From Paracholeplasma morum (GTDB lineage Bacteria; Bacillota_I; Bacilli_A; Acholeplasmatales; UBA5453): a stretch of DNA of 55,014 bases. The stretch lies in contig NZ_JAFBBG010000010.1 in NCBI RefSeq assembly GCF_016907055.1, positions 1 to 55,014 on the forward strand, in the 5' to 3' direction. The position numbers and the translations under genes are program-made. Below, piece after piece: positions 43,044 to 51,245 of this stretch. Under the pieces are notes generated by a model. It saw only the letters and a list, made by a program, of their open reading frames with translations. It was not told where the DNA came from and searched no databases. Position 1 is the stretch's first letter, and each line of letters starts with the position of its first letter.

Positions 43044-43701
43044 GGTATTTCTCCTTTTTCAATATTTCTTCTATGATACGATTGGTTGTGTCCTCTATTG
43101 TGTAGTGGGTCGTATCAATCACGATAGCATCATCTGCGCATACGAGCGGGGATTCTTTTCTTGTGGAATCCTTTAAATCGCGTTCAATAATTTCAGACTC
43201 TAATGAATCGATATCTTGTTTGATACCTAATTCTTCTTTGTCCTTTTGACGTCGTTTTGCCCTTTCCTTAACCGCAGCTGTTAAGAAAATTTTCAAATCT
43301 GCATTTGGCAACACAACGGTCCCAATGTCTCTTCCATCCATAATTACATCGATGTTTTCAGCAGCTTGTTTTTGAATATGTACTAAGATTTTCCTTACAT
43401 ATGGGAATGAAGAAACTTTAGATACATTTCTGGTCACCAAGTCTGAACGAATAAGACTTGTTACATCTAGGTCATTAACGTAGATTCTTTCTTTTTCATA
43501 TCTCACTTTGACATCTTCCATAAATTTATAACTTTCTTCATCGTCTAAATTTATTTTCTTTTCCAATGCCATATAAGTAATCGCACGGTACATCGCACCA
43601 GTGTCGATATGTGTCAAATTTAATTGTTTAGCAACTCTTTTGCTAATGGTTGATTTACCGCTTCCAGCTGGTCCATCGATTGCAACTTTAAATCCCGGCA
43701 T
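43015..43701 (-). CDS. cmk: Cytidylate kinase
   Basis: It phosphorylates CMP and dCMP to diphosphates. The P-loop GPAGSGKST near 10-18, THIDTGAMYRAI near 32-43, and MDGRDIGTVV near 97-106 (NMP-binding) are all visible. I choose the ATG at 43701, where GGAGG is six or seven bases upstream; the in-frame upstream ATG lacks such spacing. At 228 residues it is normal. An extended -10 promoter (TGATATAAT at 43723-43731) starts the operon with the S1-domain gene, der and gpsA. Confidence 0.95.
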   Translation of the reverse strand: MPGFKVAIDGPAGSGKSTISKRVAKQLNLTHIDTGAMYRAITYMALEKKINLDDEESYKFMEDVKVRYEKERIYVNDLDVTSLIRSDLVTRNVSKVSSFPYVRKILVHIQKQAAENIDVIMDGRDIGTVVLPNADLKIFLTAAVKERAKRRQKDKEELGIKQDIDSLESEIIERDLKDSTRKESPLVCADDAIVIDTTHYTIEDTTNRIIEEILKKEKYHGRTTNEGR

Positions 43702-43722
43702 GATTAACCTCCACACCCCTTA

Positions 43723-43731
43723 ATTATATCA
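43723..43731 (-). promoter_or_regulatory. Extended -10 promoter of cmk operon
   Basis: Minus strand TGATATAAT, 22 bases before the cmk ATG. Confidence 0.55.
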
Positions 43732-43760
43732 CTATATATGTGCAAATTCTATATCTAATA

Positions 43761-44486
43761 CTATTTTTTAATTTCTCCGTAGAGTTTTTTGACCTCATGA
43801 ATTTTGAGTGGTCTATAGCTTCCACGTTCAACACCCTCTAAGGTTAAATCAGCATACCCGACTCTTGTTAAGTTTTTTACTGGGAATCCAACTTTGTCAA
43901 ACATCTGTCTAACTTGTTGATTCTTCCCCTCATGAATGATGATTTCAACCAAGGTGGTCATGTTTCTTTTATCATATTCAACTGCTCTAACTTGGGCAGG
44001 TCTAGTGGTGTAATTATTCTCAATTACTACCCCAGTTTTAAGAGTTTTGATGGCTACTTTTGTAAGCATACCTTCAACCCTAGCAAGATACGTTTTCTTT
44101 ACTTCAAATTCTGGACGTGTCAAGTAATAGGCTAAATCACCATCATTGGTGAAAAGTAGTAATCCAGCTGTATCAAAATCAAGTCTTCCTACAGGGAAAA
44201 TACGATGACTACGATCGACTTCATCAAATAAATCCATAACTGTTTTTCTGTTTTTGTCATCCTTTACGGTTGTTACATAACCGGTAGGTTTATTAAGTAA
44301 ATAATAAACATGGATTTCTTTTTCAATCATTTTGTCATCTACGGTTACCATATCTTTGGGATTAACTGGAAATCCTGGTTCAGTAATGATTTGTCCATTC
44401 ACTTTTACTCTGCCGGATTCAATAACAGAAACAGCACCTCTTCTTGAAGCAATTCCTGCCTCAGCTAATCTTTTTTGTAATCTCAT
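43761..44486 (-). CDS. rluB: Ribosomal large-subunit pseudouridine synthase (RluB family)
   Basis: It converts a specific uridine in 23S rRNA to pseudouridine. An N-terminal S4 RNA-binding domain (1-60) with RLAEAGIASRRG is followed by the catalytic domain, where PVGRLDFDTAGLLL near 96-109 carries the catalytic Asp. GKNQQVRQMFDKVG near 180 is also conserved. I choose the ATG at 44486 because AGGA lies six bases upstream; the longer frame upstream has no such site and lacks family similarity. An extended -10 (TATGCTATAAT) precedes it. Confidence 0.93.
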   Translation of the reverse strand: MRLQKRLAEAGIASRRGAVSVIESGRVKVNGQIITEPGFPVNPKDMVTVDDKMIEKEIHVYYLLNKPTGYVTTVKDDKNRKTVMDLFDEVDRSHRIFPVGRLDFDTAGLLLFTNDGDLAYYLTRPEFEVKKTYLARVEGMLTKVAIKTLKTGVVIENNYTTRPAQVRAVEYDKRNMTTLVEIIIHEGKNQQVRQMFDKVGFPVKNLTRVGYADLTLEGVERGSYRPLKIHEVKKLYGEIKK

Positions 44487-44510
44487 ATAGGTTCCTCGCA
44501 ATTCATTGTT

Positions 44511-44519
44511 ATTATAGCA
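44511..44519 (-). promoter_or_regulatory. Extended -10 promoter of rluB
   Basis: Minus strand TGCTATAAT preceded by TA, giving the full TATGnTATAAT form. Confidence 0.6.
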
Positions 44520-44539
44520 TAACATTACCCATTTCAAGA

Positions 44540-44564
44540 AAAAAAGGGCTAATTTCACCCTTAA
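44540..44564 (-). terminator. Terminator of efp
   Basis: AAGGG and CCCTT around a short loop, followed by T on the minus strand (44540-44545). Confidence 0.7.
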
Positions 44565-44574
44565 GTTTTTTCAA

Positions 44575-45138
44575 TTACTTTTCTCTTGAAACGTATGAGC
44601 CGTCTTGTGTACTTACGATAATTTTTTCGCCTTCTTCAATGAACATTGGTACTTTCACAAGTAAACCAGTTTGAAGAATTGCGTCTTTAAGTGCATTGGT
44701 CTTAGTATCACCTTTAACACCAGGTACAGTCTCAACTACTTGTAGAGTGACTTTGTCTGGTAAGATAATCCCTAATACTTCTCTTTCTTCATAGAACATG
44801 ACATCAACTTCCATACCTTCATAGATATATTTGATTTCATTTTCTACTTGAACTTGAGATAATTCGATTTGTTCATATGTTTCCATATTCATAAATACAA
44901 AAGTATCGCCTGCTGCGTATAAATATTGCATCTTAGTTTTGTCAATTTGGGCTTTTTCCATTTTTTCACTTGCACTGAATGTATAGTCAATAACTGCGCC
45001 AGTTCTTAAATTTCTTAATTTAGAACGAACAAATGCCGCACCTTTTCCAGGTTTTACGTGCATAAATTCAATAATTTGAAAGATGTTACCATCAAAGCTA
45101 ATGGTTAATCCCGTTTTAAAATCGCTTGTGCTAATCAT
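44575..45138 (-). CDS. efp: Elongation factor P
   Basis: It rescues ribosomes stalled at poly-proline stretches. The first domain carries [18 protein letters not shown]; the Lys in PGKG is the tip residue that in some bacteria is modified. The C-terminal OB domains are normal, with length 187. Start follows ATGGAGG. It has its own extended -10 promoter (TATGATATAAT, 45169-45179) within the spacing to aroQ. Confidence 0.96.
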   Translation of the reverse strand: MISTSDFKTGLTISFDGNIFQIIEFMHVKPGKGAAFVRSKLRNLRTGAVIDYTFSASEKMEKAQIDKTKMQYLYAAGDTFVFMNMETYEQIELSQVQVENEIKYIYEGMEVDVMFYEEREVLGIILPDKVTLQVVETVPGVKGDTKTNALKDAILQTGLLVKVPMFIEEGEKIIVSTQDGSYVSREK

Positions 45139-45168
45139 ATTGTTACCTCCATAAAAAATACCTTACTT

Positions 45169-45177
45169 ATTATATCA
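45169..45177 (-). promoter_or_regulatory. Extended -10 promoter of efp
   Basis: Minus strand TATGATATAAT, an extended -10 that sits across the aroQ stop codon. Confidence 0.6.
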
Positions 45178-45615
45178 TACATTTGATGATTGTAAATGTT
45201 TTTCGAGCAATTCTTTGATTGCGAAGATATAGCTATACGCTTTTAAGCCTTTATAGTATACATCTGAAATCTCTTTAAATAAATCTATATGTCTAAAAGA
45301 TTCTCTTTGTTCTATGTCCGATAAATGAACAATTGCCTTTTTTGCATGAACCAATTCGAATGCATCTCTAAGTGCTACTGAATAGTGAGCTAATCCTCCA
45401 GGATTCATAACGATGAAATCAATTCCTTCTAATCCTTGTAAGAAATCGATGAGTTGTCCTTCGTGATTAGACTGGTAAAAACTAAATTGAATTGCTGGAT
45501 ACGCCTCTGTAATTAGATGGTTAATATCAGCCAGTGTTAATGACCCGTAATGGTCCTTGTTTCTTTTGCCCAACATGTTTAAGTTAGGGCCATTCACGAT
45601 TACCCCTTTAAGCAT
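45175..45615 (-). CDS. aroQ: 3-Dehydroquinate dehydratase, type II
   Basis: It dehydrates 3-dehydroquinate to 3-dehydroshikimate in the shikimate pathway. This type II fold has NGPNLNMLGKRNKDHYG near the N-terminus (catalytic Tyr in HYG), QSNHEGQLID near 48, NPGGLAHYSVALRDA near 70 and VHLSDI near 96 followed by RESFRH. The 146 residues are normal for the family. It overlaps aroK by eight bases. Only these two pathway genes are in view. Confidence 0.94.
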   Translation of the reverse strand: MLKGVIVNGPNLNMLGKRNKDHYGSLTLADINHLITEAYPAIQFSFYQSNHEGQLIDFLQGLEGIDFIVMNPGGLAHYSVALRDAFELVHAKKAIVHLSDIEQRESFRHIDLFKEISDVYYKGLKAYSYIFAIKELLEKHLQSSNV

Positions 45616-46099
45616 GATGGTTTTCCAGTGCCTTCAGGATTTCTGTGACTGTTTTATCAGGATCAGAATCGTTCGAGACAATAACATCGGCAAAAAAAAT
45701 ATATTTAAGCATTCTTTCATCTTTAAGTGTGCTTAACGTTTTCGTTTTTAATAATGGACGCGGAAAGTCATTTTGGATGCGTTCTTCGATAATATCGAGT
45801 TCTGTATCAATGAATATCACCAATCCATCCATGTAGTTTTTGTTTTCCTTAATGGTGACGATCCCACCACCAGTTGAAATGATTTTATTGGTTCCTGTTG
45901 AGACTTCTTTCAATGCTTTTGTCTCAAGTTCTCTAAAGATTTTTTCACCATATTGTTCAAAAATTACATCAATAAACATTAAAGATTCCTTCTCAATTTG
46001 ATGATCAAGGTCAACAAATTCATAAGATAGCTTCTTAGCCAATAATTTACCAATGGTTGTTTTTCCAGTTCCGGGCATACCGATTAAATAGATATTCAT
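45608..46099 (-). CDS. aroK: Shikimate kinase
   Basis: It phosphorylates shikimate with ATP. Motifs: Walker A GMPGTGKTT near 7-15, FVDLDHQIE near 30 (substrate Asp), the STGGGIV segment near 76 and RPLL in the lid region. I choose the ATG at 46099 because AAGAGG lies four bases upstream and it gives the family-typical N-terminus MNIYLIG; the upstream in-frame ATGs would sit inside miaA. Length 163 is normal. It follows the miaA stop directly. Confidence 0.92.
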   Translation of the reverse strand: MNIYLIGMPGTGKTTIGKLLAKKLSYEFVDLDHQIEKESLMFIDVIFEQYGEKIFRELETKALKEVSTGTNKIISTGGGIVTIKENKNYMDGLVIFIDTELDIIEERIQNDFPRPLLKTKTLSTLKDERMLKYIFFADVIVSNDSDPDKTVTEILKALENHHA

Positions 46100-46100
46100 A

Positions 46101-46976
46101 TTACCTCTTGTAAAATGACTTAATCGCTTCATCAAGCTTGATTAGTGCATCTTCCTTATTTGTTACATCCACAATTAACGCCTTCATTTGGTTTCTAAAC
46201 CAGGTTTCTTGCCTTTTAGCTAAATGACGGGTGTTTTGTTTAATTAAATCGATAGCATCCTCATAATTAATGAGTCCATCTAAGTAATCATTTAATTCAC
46301 GATACCCAAGGATATTGAACGTATGTCCTTTTTCTTTGAGTGAATTAACTTCATCTAGTAAGCCTTCTTCTACCATTATATCTACGCGTTCATTTATACG
46401 GTTATAAAGTTGTTCTCTTGGCATAGTCAAGTAGAGAATTAGGGCATCATATAGAGGTTCATCTTTTTGTTGTAGAGAACTTCTTTTTTTATCATTCGCC
46501 ATCGCGATTGCACGTAAGACACGTCTTCGGTTATTTTTATGAATCAATAACGACGCATCATAATCGAGTTTAACGAGCATTTCAAATAATTCATCATTCG
46601 AAAGCAAATCATATTTTTTTTCTTCTTCAATGTCTCTTTTAGGGGTATCAAACTCATAGTTATAAAGAGCTGCTTTAATGTATAGACCAGTGCCACCCAC
46701 AAGGAATGGTTTTTCGATTTCATCGATTTTCTTCCTAACTTCTTTTTGAAAGGTTGCTACATCATATAAATCACTTGGTTCATACACGTCGATTAGGTGA
46801 TGAACTACCCCTTGTTTTTCTGATTCCTTGATTTTAGCTGATCCGATGTCAAGACCCTTATATACTTGAACAGAATCCCCGCTAATGATTTCAGCTTGAT
46901 ACTTTTTAGCTAACTCGATTGAGAGACTTGTTTTGCCAACAGCGGTTGGACCGCATATTACAACGACTTTTCTCAT
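46101..46976 (-). CDS. miaA: tRNA dimethylallyltransferase
   Basis: It adds a dimethylallyl group to A37 of tRNAs reading codons that start with U. The P-loop GPTAVGKTSLS near 7-17, GDSVQVYKGLDIGSAK near 33-48, the VGGTGLYIKAAL segment near 92, and GYRELNDYL near 240 are present. Length 291 is normal. It overlaps mutL by ATGA. Its product is the substrate of MiaB at the right end of the window. Confidence 0.95.
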   Translation of the reverse strand: MRKVVVICGPTAVGKTSLSIELAKKYQAEIISGDSVQVYKGLDIGSAKIKESEKQGVVHHLIDVYEPSDLYDVATFQKEVRKKIDEIEKPFLVGGTGLYIKAALYNYEFDTPKRDIEEEKKYDLLSNDELFEMLVKLDYDASLLIHKNNRRRVLRAIAMANDKKRSSLQQKDEPLYDALILYLTMPREQLYNRINERVDIMVEEGLLDEVNSLKEKGHTFNILGYRELNDYLDGLINYEDAIDLIKQNTRHLAKRQETWFRNQMKALIVDVTNKEDALIKLDEAIKSFYKR

Positions 46977-48679
46977 ACAATCCTCTTAAAGAGTTTCTCA
47001 ATTTCGTATTGAGTAAACTTAATGACTACAGGGCGTCCATGTGGACAATAATAAGGGTTTTCACAATCCTGTAATCCTAGGAATAAGTGGTTAACTTCAT
47101 CCAGTGATAGTGCTTTATTTGCTTTGATTGCACCTTTGCAACTAATGTCTTTTGCAAGTTGATCTCTAAGTTTAGATAAATCAATCTTTTGATAGTCTCT
47201 TAATTGCTCTATTAAGCCATAAACCATGTAGTCAAGGTCTTTTTCTTCAAGCCAACTCGGGAGGGTTCTAAGTAAGAAAATGTAGTCTCCAAACATCTCA
47301 AAAGTTAATCCATATGATTCAATAAGACTTAAATTTTGACCTAAAATCGTCGCTTCTGAAGGCTTGAATTGATAAGAAATAGGTGTTAATAATTGCTTTT
47401 TATCAATTTTTAAATCGCCTAATCGCTTATAGATTTTTTCATACCGAATGCGTTCTGCCGCAGCATGTTGATCTATTAAATATAAGCCATTTGTGTTTTG
47501 AAATAACAAGTATGTTCCAGCATAACTACCGATGTAATCCATTTCTTCAAGTTTTTGAGTTTGCGGTTTTGAAGGTTCATAGGACTCTTCAAATAGTGGT
47601 AATGTGGGTTCATTCACCGTTTCCATCAAGTATTCAAATCCAGATACTTTTACGTATTTTTCTTCACTCTTTAAGACATCTGGGATGGTTAGTGGTTTAC
47701 TGGAAAATGCATTTCTAATGTTGTCTCTAATTAGGTTGGCGATTAAGTATTCGTTGGAAAACTTTATCTCGCGCTTTTGTGGGTGCACATTGACATCTAC
47801 TAGACTAGTATCTAGTTCAATTCTGATGAGTGCGATCGGATATCTTGAAACCATTAAATGGGTGTGATACCCTTCAATGACACTATTGATTAACAAGTAG
47901 TTTTTGATTGTACGATTATTAACCAATATCACAATATCATTCTTCTTTGATCTAGTGATCACAGGTTTAATCAAATATGAGGTTATTTTTATATCCTCTT
48001 GTTTTGATTCATAAGATATGAGATTTTGGGCAACCTCTGTTCCATAGACAGATGAAAAAAGGTGTTCATAGTTAGAATCTCCATAAGATTGTCTAAGGGT
48101 TTTCCCATCATGGGTCACAAGGAAAGCTATATTAGGGTTTGATAACATCATTTCATCACAAACCTCTAACATATAGGATAGTTCAAGTTGTGGGCTCTTG
48201 ATGTATTTCAATCTTGCAGGAACATTGTAGAAGAGTTCGCTGACTGTTACTGCGGTTCCAATATTGATTGGACTTGGGTGCTCGCTAGAAAGCTTTCCAC
48301 CTTCATAGGTCACTTCATATGGGAGTGAGTCTATCGTTTTTGATGCAATCGTCATTTTGGATACAGATGCGATAGCGGGAATGGCTTCACCTCTAAATCC
48401 TAGACTTTTGATATGAGATAAGTCATACTCGTTTTTGATTTTTGAAGTCGCATGGCGTAAAAAAGCTAAATGAATGTCTTCTTTATCCATTCCAACGCCA
48501 TTATCGATGACTTTAATCTCATCAAGGCCATTGCCTTTTAAATGAATCTCAATTTGGCTTGATTTCGCATCAATCGCATTCTCAAGCAATTCTTTTAGTG
48601 CGCTTGCAGGTCTCGTGACAACTTCTCCAGCAGCAATCATGTTGGATAATCTGTCATCTAGTTTTATGATTTTTGCCAA
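46973..48679 (-). CDS. mutL: DNA mismatch repair protein MutL
   Basis: It couples MutS mismatch recognition to strand removal. The N-terminal GHL ATPase has ENAIDAKSSQIEI near 33, DNGVGM near 58 and GFRGEAI near 92. The C-terminal region carries DQHAAAERIRYE near 400, CKGAIK and CPHGRPVVIKF, the metal-binding nicking-endonuclease motifs of MutH-less bacteria. The start is a TTG at 48679 behind TAGGAGGG. Length 568 is on the short side. It overlaps miaA by four bases. Confidence 0.95.
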   Translation of the reverse strand: MAKIIKLDDRLSNMIAAGEVVTRPASALKELLENAIDAKSSQIEIHLKGNGLDEIKVIDNGVGMDKEDIHLAFLRHATSKIKNEYDLSHIKSLGFRGEAIPAIASVSKMTIASKTIDSLPYEVTYEGGKLSSEHPSPINIGTAVTVSELFYNVPARLKYIKSPQLELSYMLEVCDEMMLSNPNIAFLVTHDGKTLRQSYGDSNYEHLFSSVYGTEVAQNLISYESKQEDIKITSYLIKPVITRSKKNDIVILVNNRTIKNYLLINSVIEGYHTHLMVSRYPIALIRIELDTSLVDVNVHPQKREIKFSNEYLIANLIRDNIRNAFSSKPLTIPDVLKSEEKYVKVSGFEYLMETVNEPTLPLFEESYEPSKPQTQKLEEMDYIGSYAGTYLLFQNTNGLYLIDQHAAAERIRYEKIYKRLGDLKIDKKQLLTPISYQFKPSEATILGQNLSLIESYGLTFEMFGDYIFLLRTLPSWLEEKDLDYMVYGLIEQLRDYQKIDLSKLRDQLAKDISCKGAIKANKALSLDEVNHLFLGLQDCENPYYCPHGRPVVIKFTQYEIEKLFKRIV

Positions 48680-48695
48680 AGAAATTCCCTCCTAG

Positions 48696-51215
48696 TTATT
48701 TTAAATCTTCTTGAAGCTTCTTCAATAGTAACAGTGCTTCAATTGGACTAAGTTCATTGATATTTAGATCTTTAAGCTCATTTAGAACGGTTTCTTCTTT
48801 CAAAGAAACATAAGTTAAGTCATCGACTTCATCGAAATTGAATAAGTTAAGCAGCGCAGTTTGTTTTTTGTCTTTTTCCAAATGATTAAGAATCTCTTCT
48901 GCTCTTCTAATGAGAGGTTTCGGAAGTTTTGCAAGTTCAGCAACATTAATCCCATACGATTTATCAGTTGGACCTTCTTTGATTTTGTGTAAGAAAACAA
49001 TGGTTCTTTTTTCTTCAGCTGCCATAACGTGAATGTTTTTTAAACGTTTAAGAGAGGTCTCTAAAACGGTAAGTTCATGATAATGTGTTGAAAACAACGT
49101 AATGCACTTGATTTTTTCATGGACATATTCGATGATTGCTTGAGCCAAGGCCATACCATCGTATGTGGCAGTTCCTCGACCAATTTCATCAAATATTAAT
49201 AATGATTGATCAGTCGCATGCTTAATGGCATCATTGGTTTCGAGCATTTCAACCATAAATGTGGATTGACCTAAACTTAAGTCATCAGAAGCTCCAATTC
49301 GTGTGAAGATTTGATCGAATAATGGTAATTCTGCACTGTCTGCTGGAATGAATGATCCCATTTGAGCCATGACAACATGTTGGGCAAACATTCTCATATA
49401 AGTAGATTTACCACTCATGTTAGGACCAGTGATCAGTAAAATCCCTTTATCATCAATCACGATGTCATTTTGGACAAAATCGCCTTTAATCGATTGTTCA
49501 ACAACAGGGTGTCTACCATTTTTGATAGAGACACTACGGGTATTCGTAAATGTAGGTCTAACATACCTGTTTTTCTTAGAAACTAAGGCTAGATTTGACA
49601 TTGCATCAATAAATGCAATTTGGTCTGATAATATTTGAAGATTCTTAGTCTCTTTTGAAACCATATCTCTAATTCTCAAAAACAGTTCATACTCAAGCGC
49701 GACTTCTTTTTCACCAGCACTTAAGATAAATGTTTCTTTTTCTTTTAACTCTTCCGTAATGAATCGTTCTGCCCCTGATAGGGTTTGTTTTCTTTGGTAA
49801 CCAAATTCTTCTTTAACTAAATCTAAGCTACCTTTTGTAACTTCGATATAATAACCAAATACACGGTTATATCCTATTTTTAGATTTTTAATTCCTGTTC
49901 TTTCTTTTTCTTTTGATTCAAATTGAACCATCCATGCCTTACCATCGCTGCTGGCATTCTTAAGTTCATCTAAATAAGCGTCATAGCCCAGTTTAATTAG
50001 ACCACCTTCTTTTAAAGTTAGAGGTGGTTCAGCTTCGATGGCAGACTCTAGTAGAGTATATAAGTCATTTAAGTCATAGATTTCATCATTATAGGTATCT
50101 AGTAGTGGGTGATTAAACTGTGAAAGGGCATGTTTTATCTCTGGCACCCTTGATAGAGTTTGTCTCAGTTGTGCCAGGTCTTTACCATTGGCATTTTTGG
50201 TTGCTATTCTGGTTGTGATTCTTCTTAAGTCATATACGCCTTTTAAGGCTTCTTTAAGTTGATGTAACGATACCATTGACGACTGCATCGCTTCAATGAC
50301 ATCAAACCTTTTTTCGATGACGTTTTGTTCTTTACTTGGTTCGTCCATGAACTTTCTTATAAGTCTTGAACCAAGCGCAGTCACACAGTGGTCTAAGACC
50401 TCAATTAGCGTGCTACCTTTGTGATGACTATAGGTGTCTGTAAGTTCCAAACTTAAGCGAGAATGACTATCTAGTTTCAAATAAGAATTTTTCTCAAGTA
50501 CTTTAATCTCGTTAAACTGTTCTAAATCGTTTCTTTGTGTTTCTTTTAAATAGTTCAATAATAAACCCGATGCTTTTTGGGCTTTTGGGTTTAGAGACTC
50601 ATTAAGTGCGTGTTTTAGAATATGATCGGTGCTTGAAAGCAATACGAGTTTATCTAATTTGGCCATCAAGCGGTTTTCATGGGATTCTAAGACTACTTCT
50701 TTTAGATCCAAACGCACAATTTCTTGTATAAGTTCGTCTTCGCCTAACTCAAGAAGTACACTTAAATCCCCTGTGGATAGGTCTGCATATGCAAGGTTAA
50801 AGTGGGCTTCATCGCGAACAATACCTCCGATGTAATTAAATGTGCGTGCATTCAAAATCCCTTCGTCCATAATCATACCTGGTGTAATCAACTTGACAAC
50901 TTCACGTTTTACTAGACCATTTCCTGGTTCAGTCACTTGTTCAACTATCGCGATTTTAAACCCGTTTTGAATCAATTTTTGTGCATATGGGATAACAGCG
51001 TGATGAGGTACACCACACATTGGCACTCGTTCCTCTGCACCTGCATCTCTACCTGTTAACGCAATTTCTAATGTCTTTGAAGCGATTATTGCATCTTCAA
51101 AAAACATTTCATAAAAATCCCCTAATCTAAAAAAGACTATCGCATCCGCGTAGTCCTTTTTAATTTCAAGATACTGTTGCATCATAGGAGTGTATGTTGT
51201 TTCTTTTTTAGCCAT
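48696..51215 (-). CDS. mutS: DNA mismatch repair protein MutS
   Basis: It recognises mispaired bases and short loops. The mismatch-reading motif GDFYEMFFEDA is near 31-41 (Phe and Glu present), and the C-terminal ATPase has GPNMSGKST near 596. EIGRGTATYDG and STHYHELT follow in the Walker B region. Full length, 839 residues. It starts 30 bases after the neighbouring SAP-like gene and ends 16 bases before mutL. Confidence 0.97.
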   Translation of the reverse strand: MAKKETTYTPMMQQYLEIKKDYADAIVFFRLGDFYEMFFEDAIIASKTLEIALTGRDAGAEERVPMCGVPHHAVIPYAQKLIQNGFKIAIVEQVTEPGNGLVKREVVKLITPGMIMDEGILNARTFNYIGGIVRDEAHFNLAYADLSTGDLSVLLELGEDELIQEIVRLDLKEVVLESHENRLMAKLDKLVLLSSTDHILKHALNESLNPKAQKASGLLLNYLKETQRNDLEQFNEIKVLEKNSYLKLDSHSRLSLELTDTYSHHKGSTLIEVLDHCVTALGSRLIRKFMDEPSKEQNVIEKRFDVIEAMQSSMVSLHQLKEALKGVYDLRRITTRIATKNANGKDLAQLRQTLSRVPEIKHALSQFNHPLLDTYNDEIYDLNDLYTLLESAIEAEPPLTLKEGGLIKLGYDAYLDELKNASSDGKAWMVQFESKEKERTGIKNLKIGYNRVFGYYIEVTKGSLDLVKEEFGYQRKQTLSGAERFITEELKEKETFILSAGEKEVALEYELFLRIRDMVSKETKNLQILSDQIAFIDAMSNLALVSKKNRYVRPTFTNTRSVSIKNGRHPVVEQSIKGDFVQNDIVIDDKGILLITGPNMSGKSTYMRMFAQHVVMAQMGSFIPADSAELPLFDQIFTRIGASDDLSLGQSTFMVEMLETNDAIKHATDQSLLIFDEIGRGTATYDGMALAQAIIEYVHEKIKCITLFSTHYHELTVLETSLKRLKNIHVMAAEEKRTIVFLHKIKEGPTDKSYGINVAELAKLPKPLIRRAEEILNHLEKDKKQTALLNLFNFDEVDDLTYVSLKEETVLNELKDLNINELSPIEALLLLKKLQEDLK

Positions 51216-51245
51216 ACAATCACCTTTCTACTTCATATAAGCCCA

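Noticed and set aside
44487-44558. Longer N-terminus of RluB
   Set aside because: The extra residues do not resemble the family, and the promoter and ribosome-binding site lie inside this stretch.
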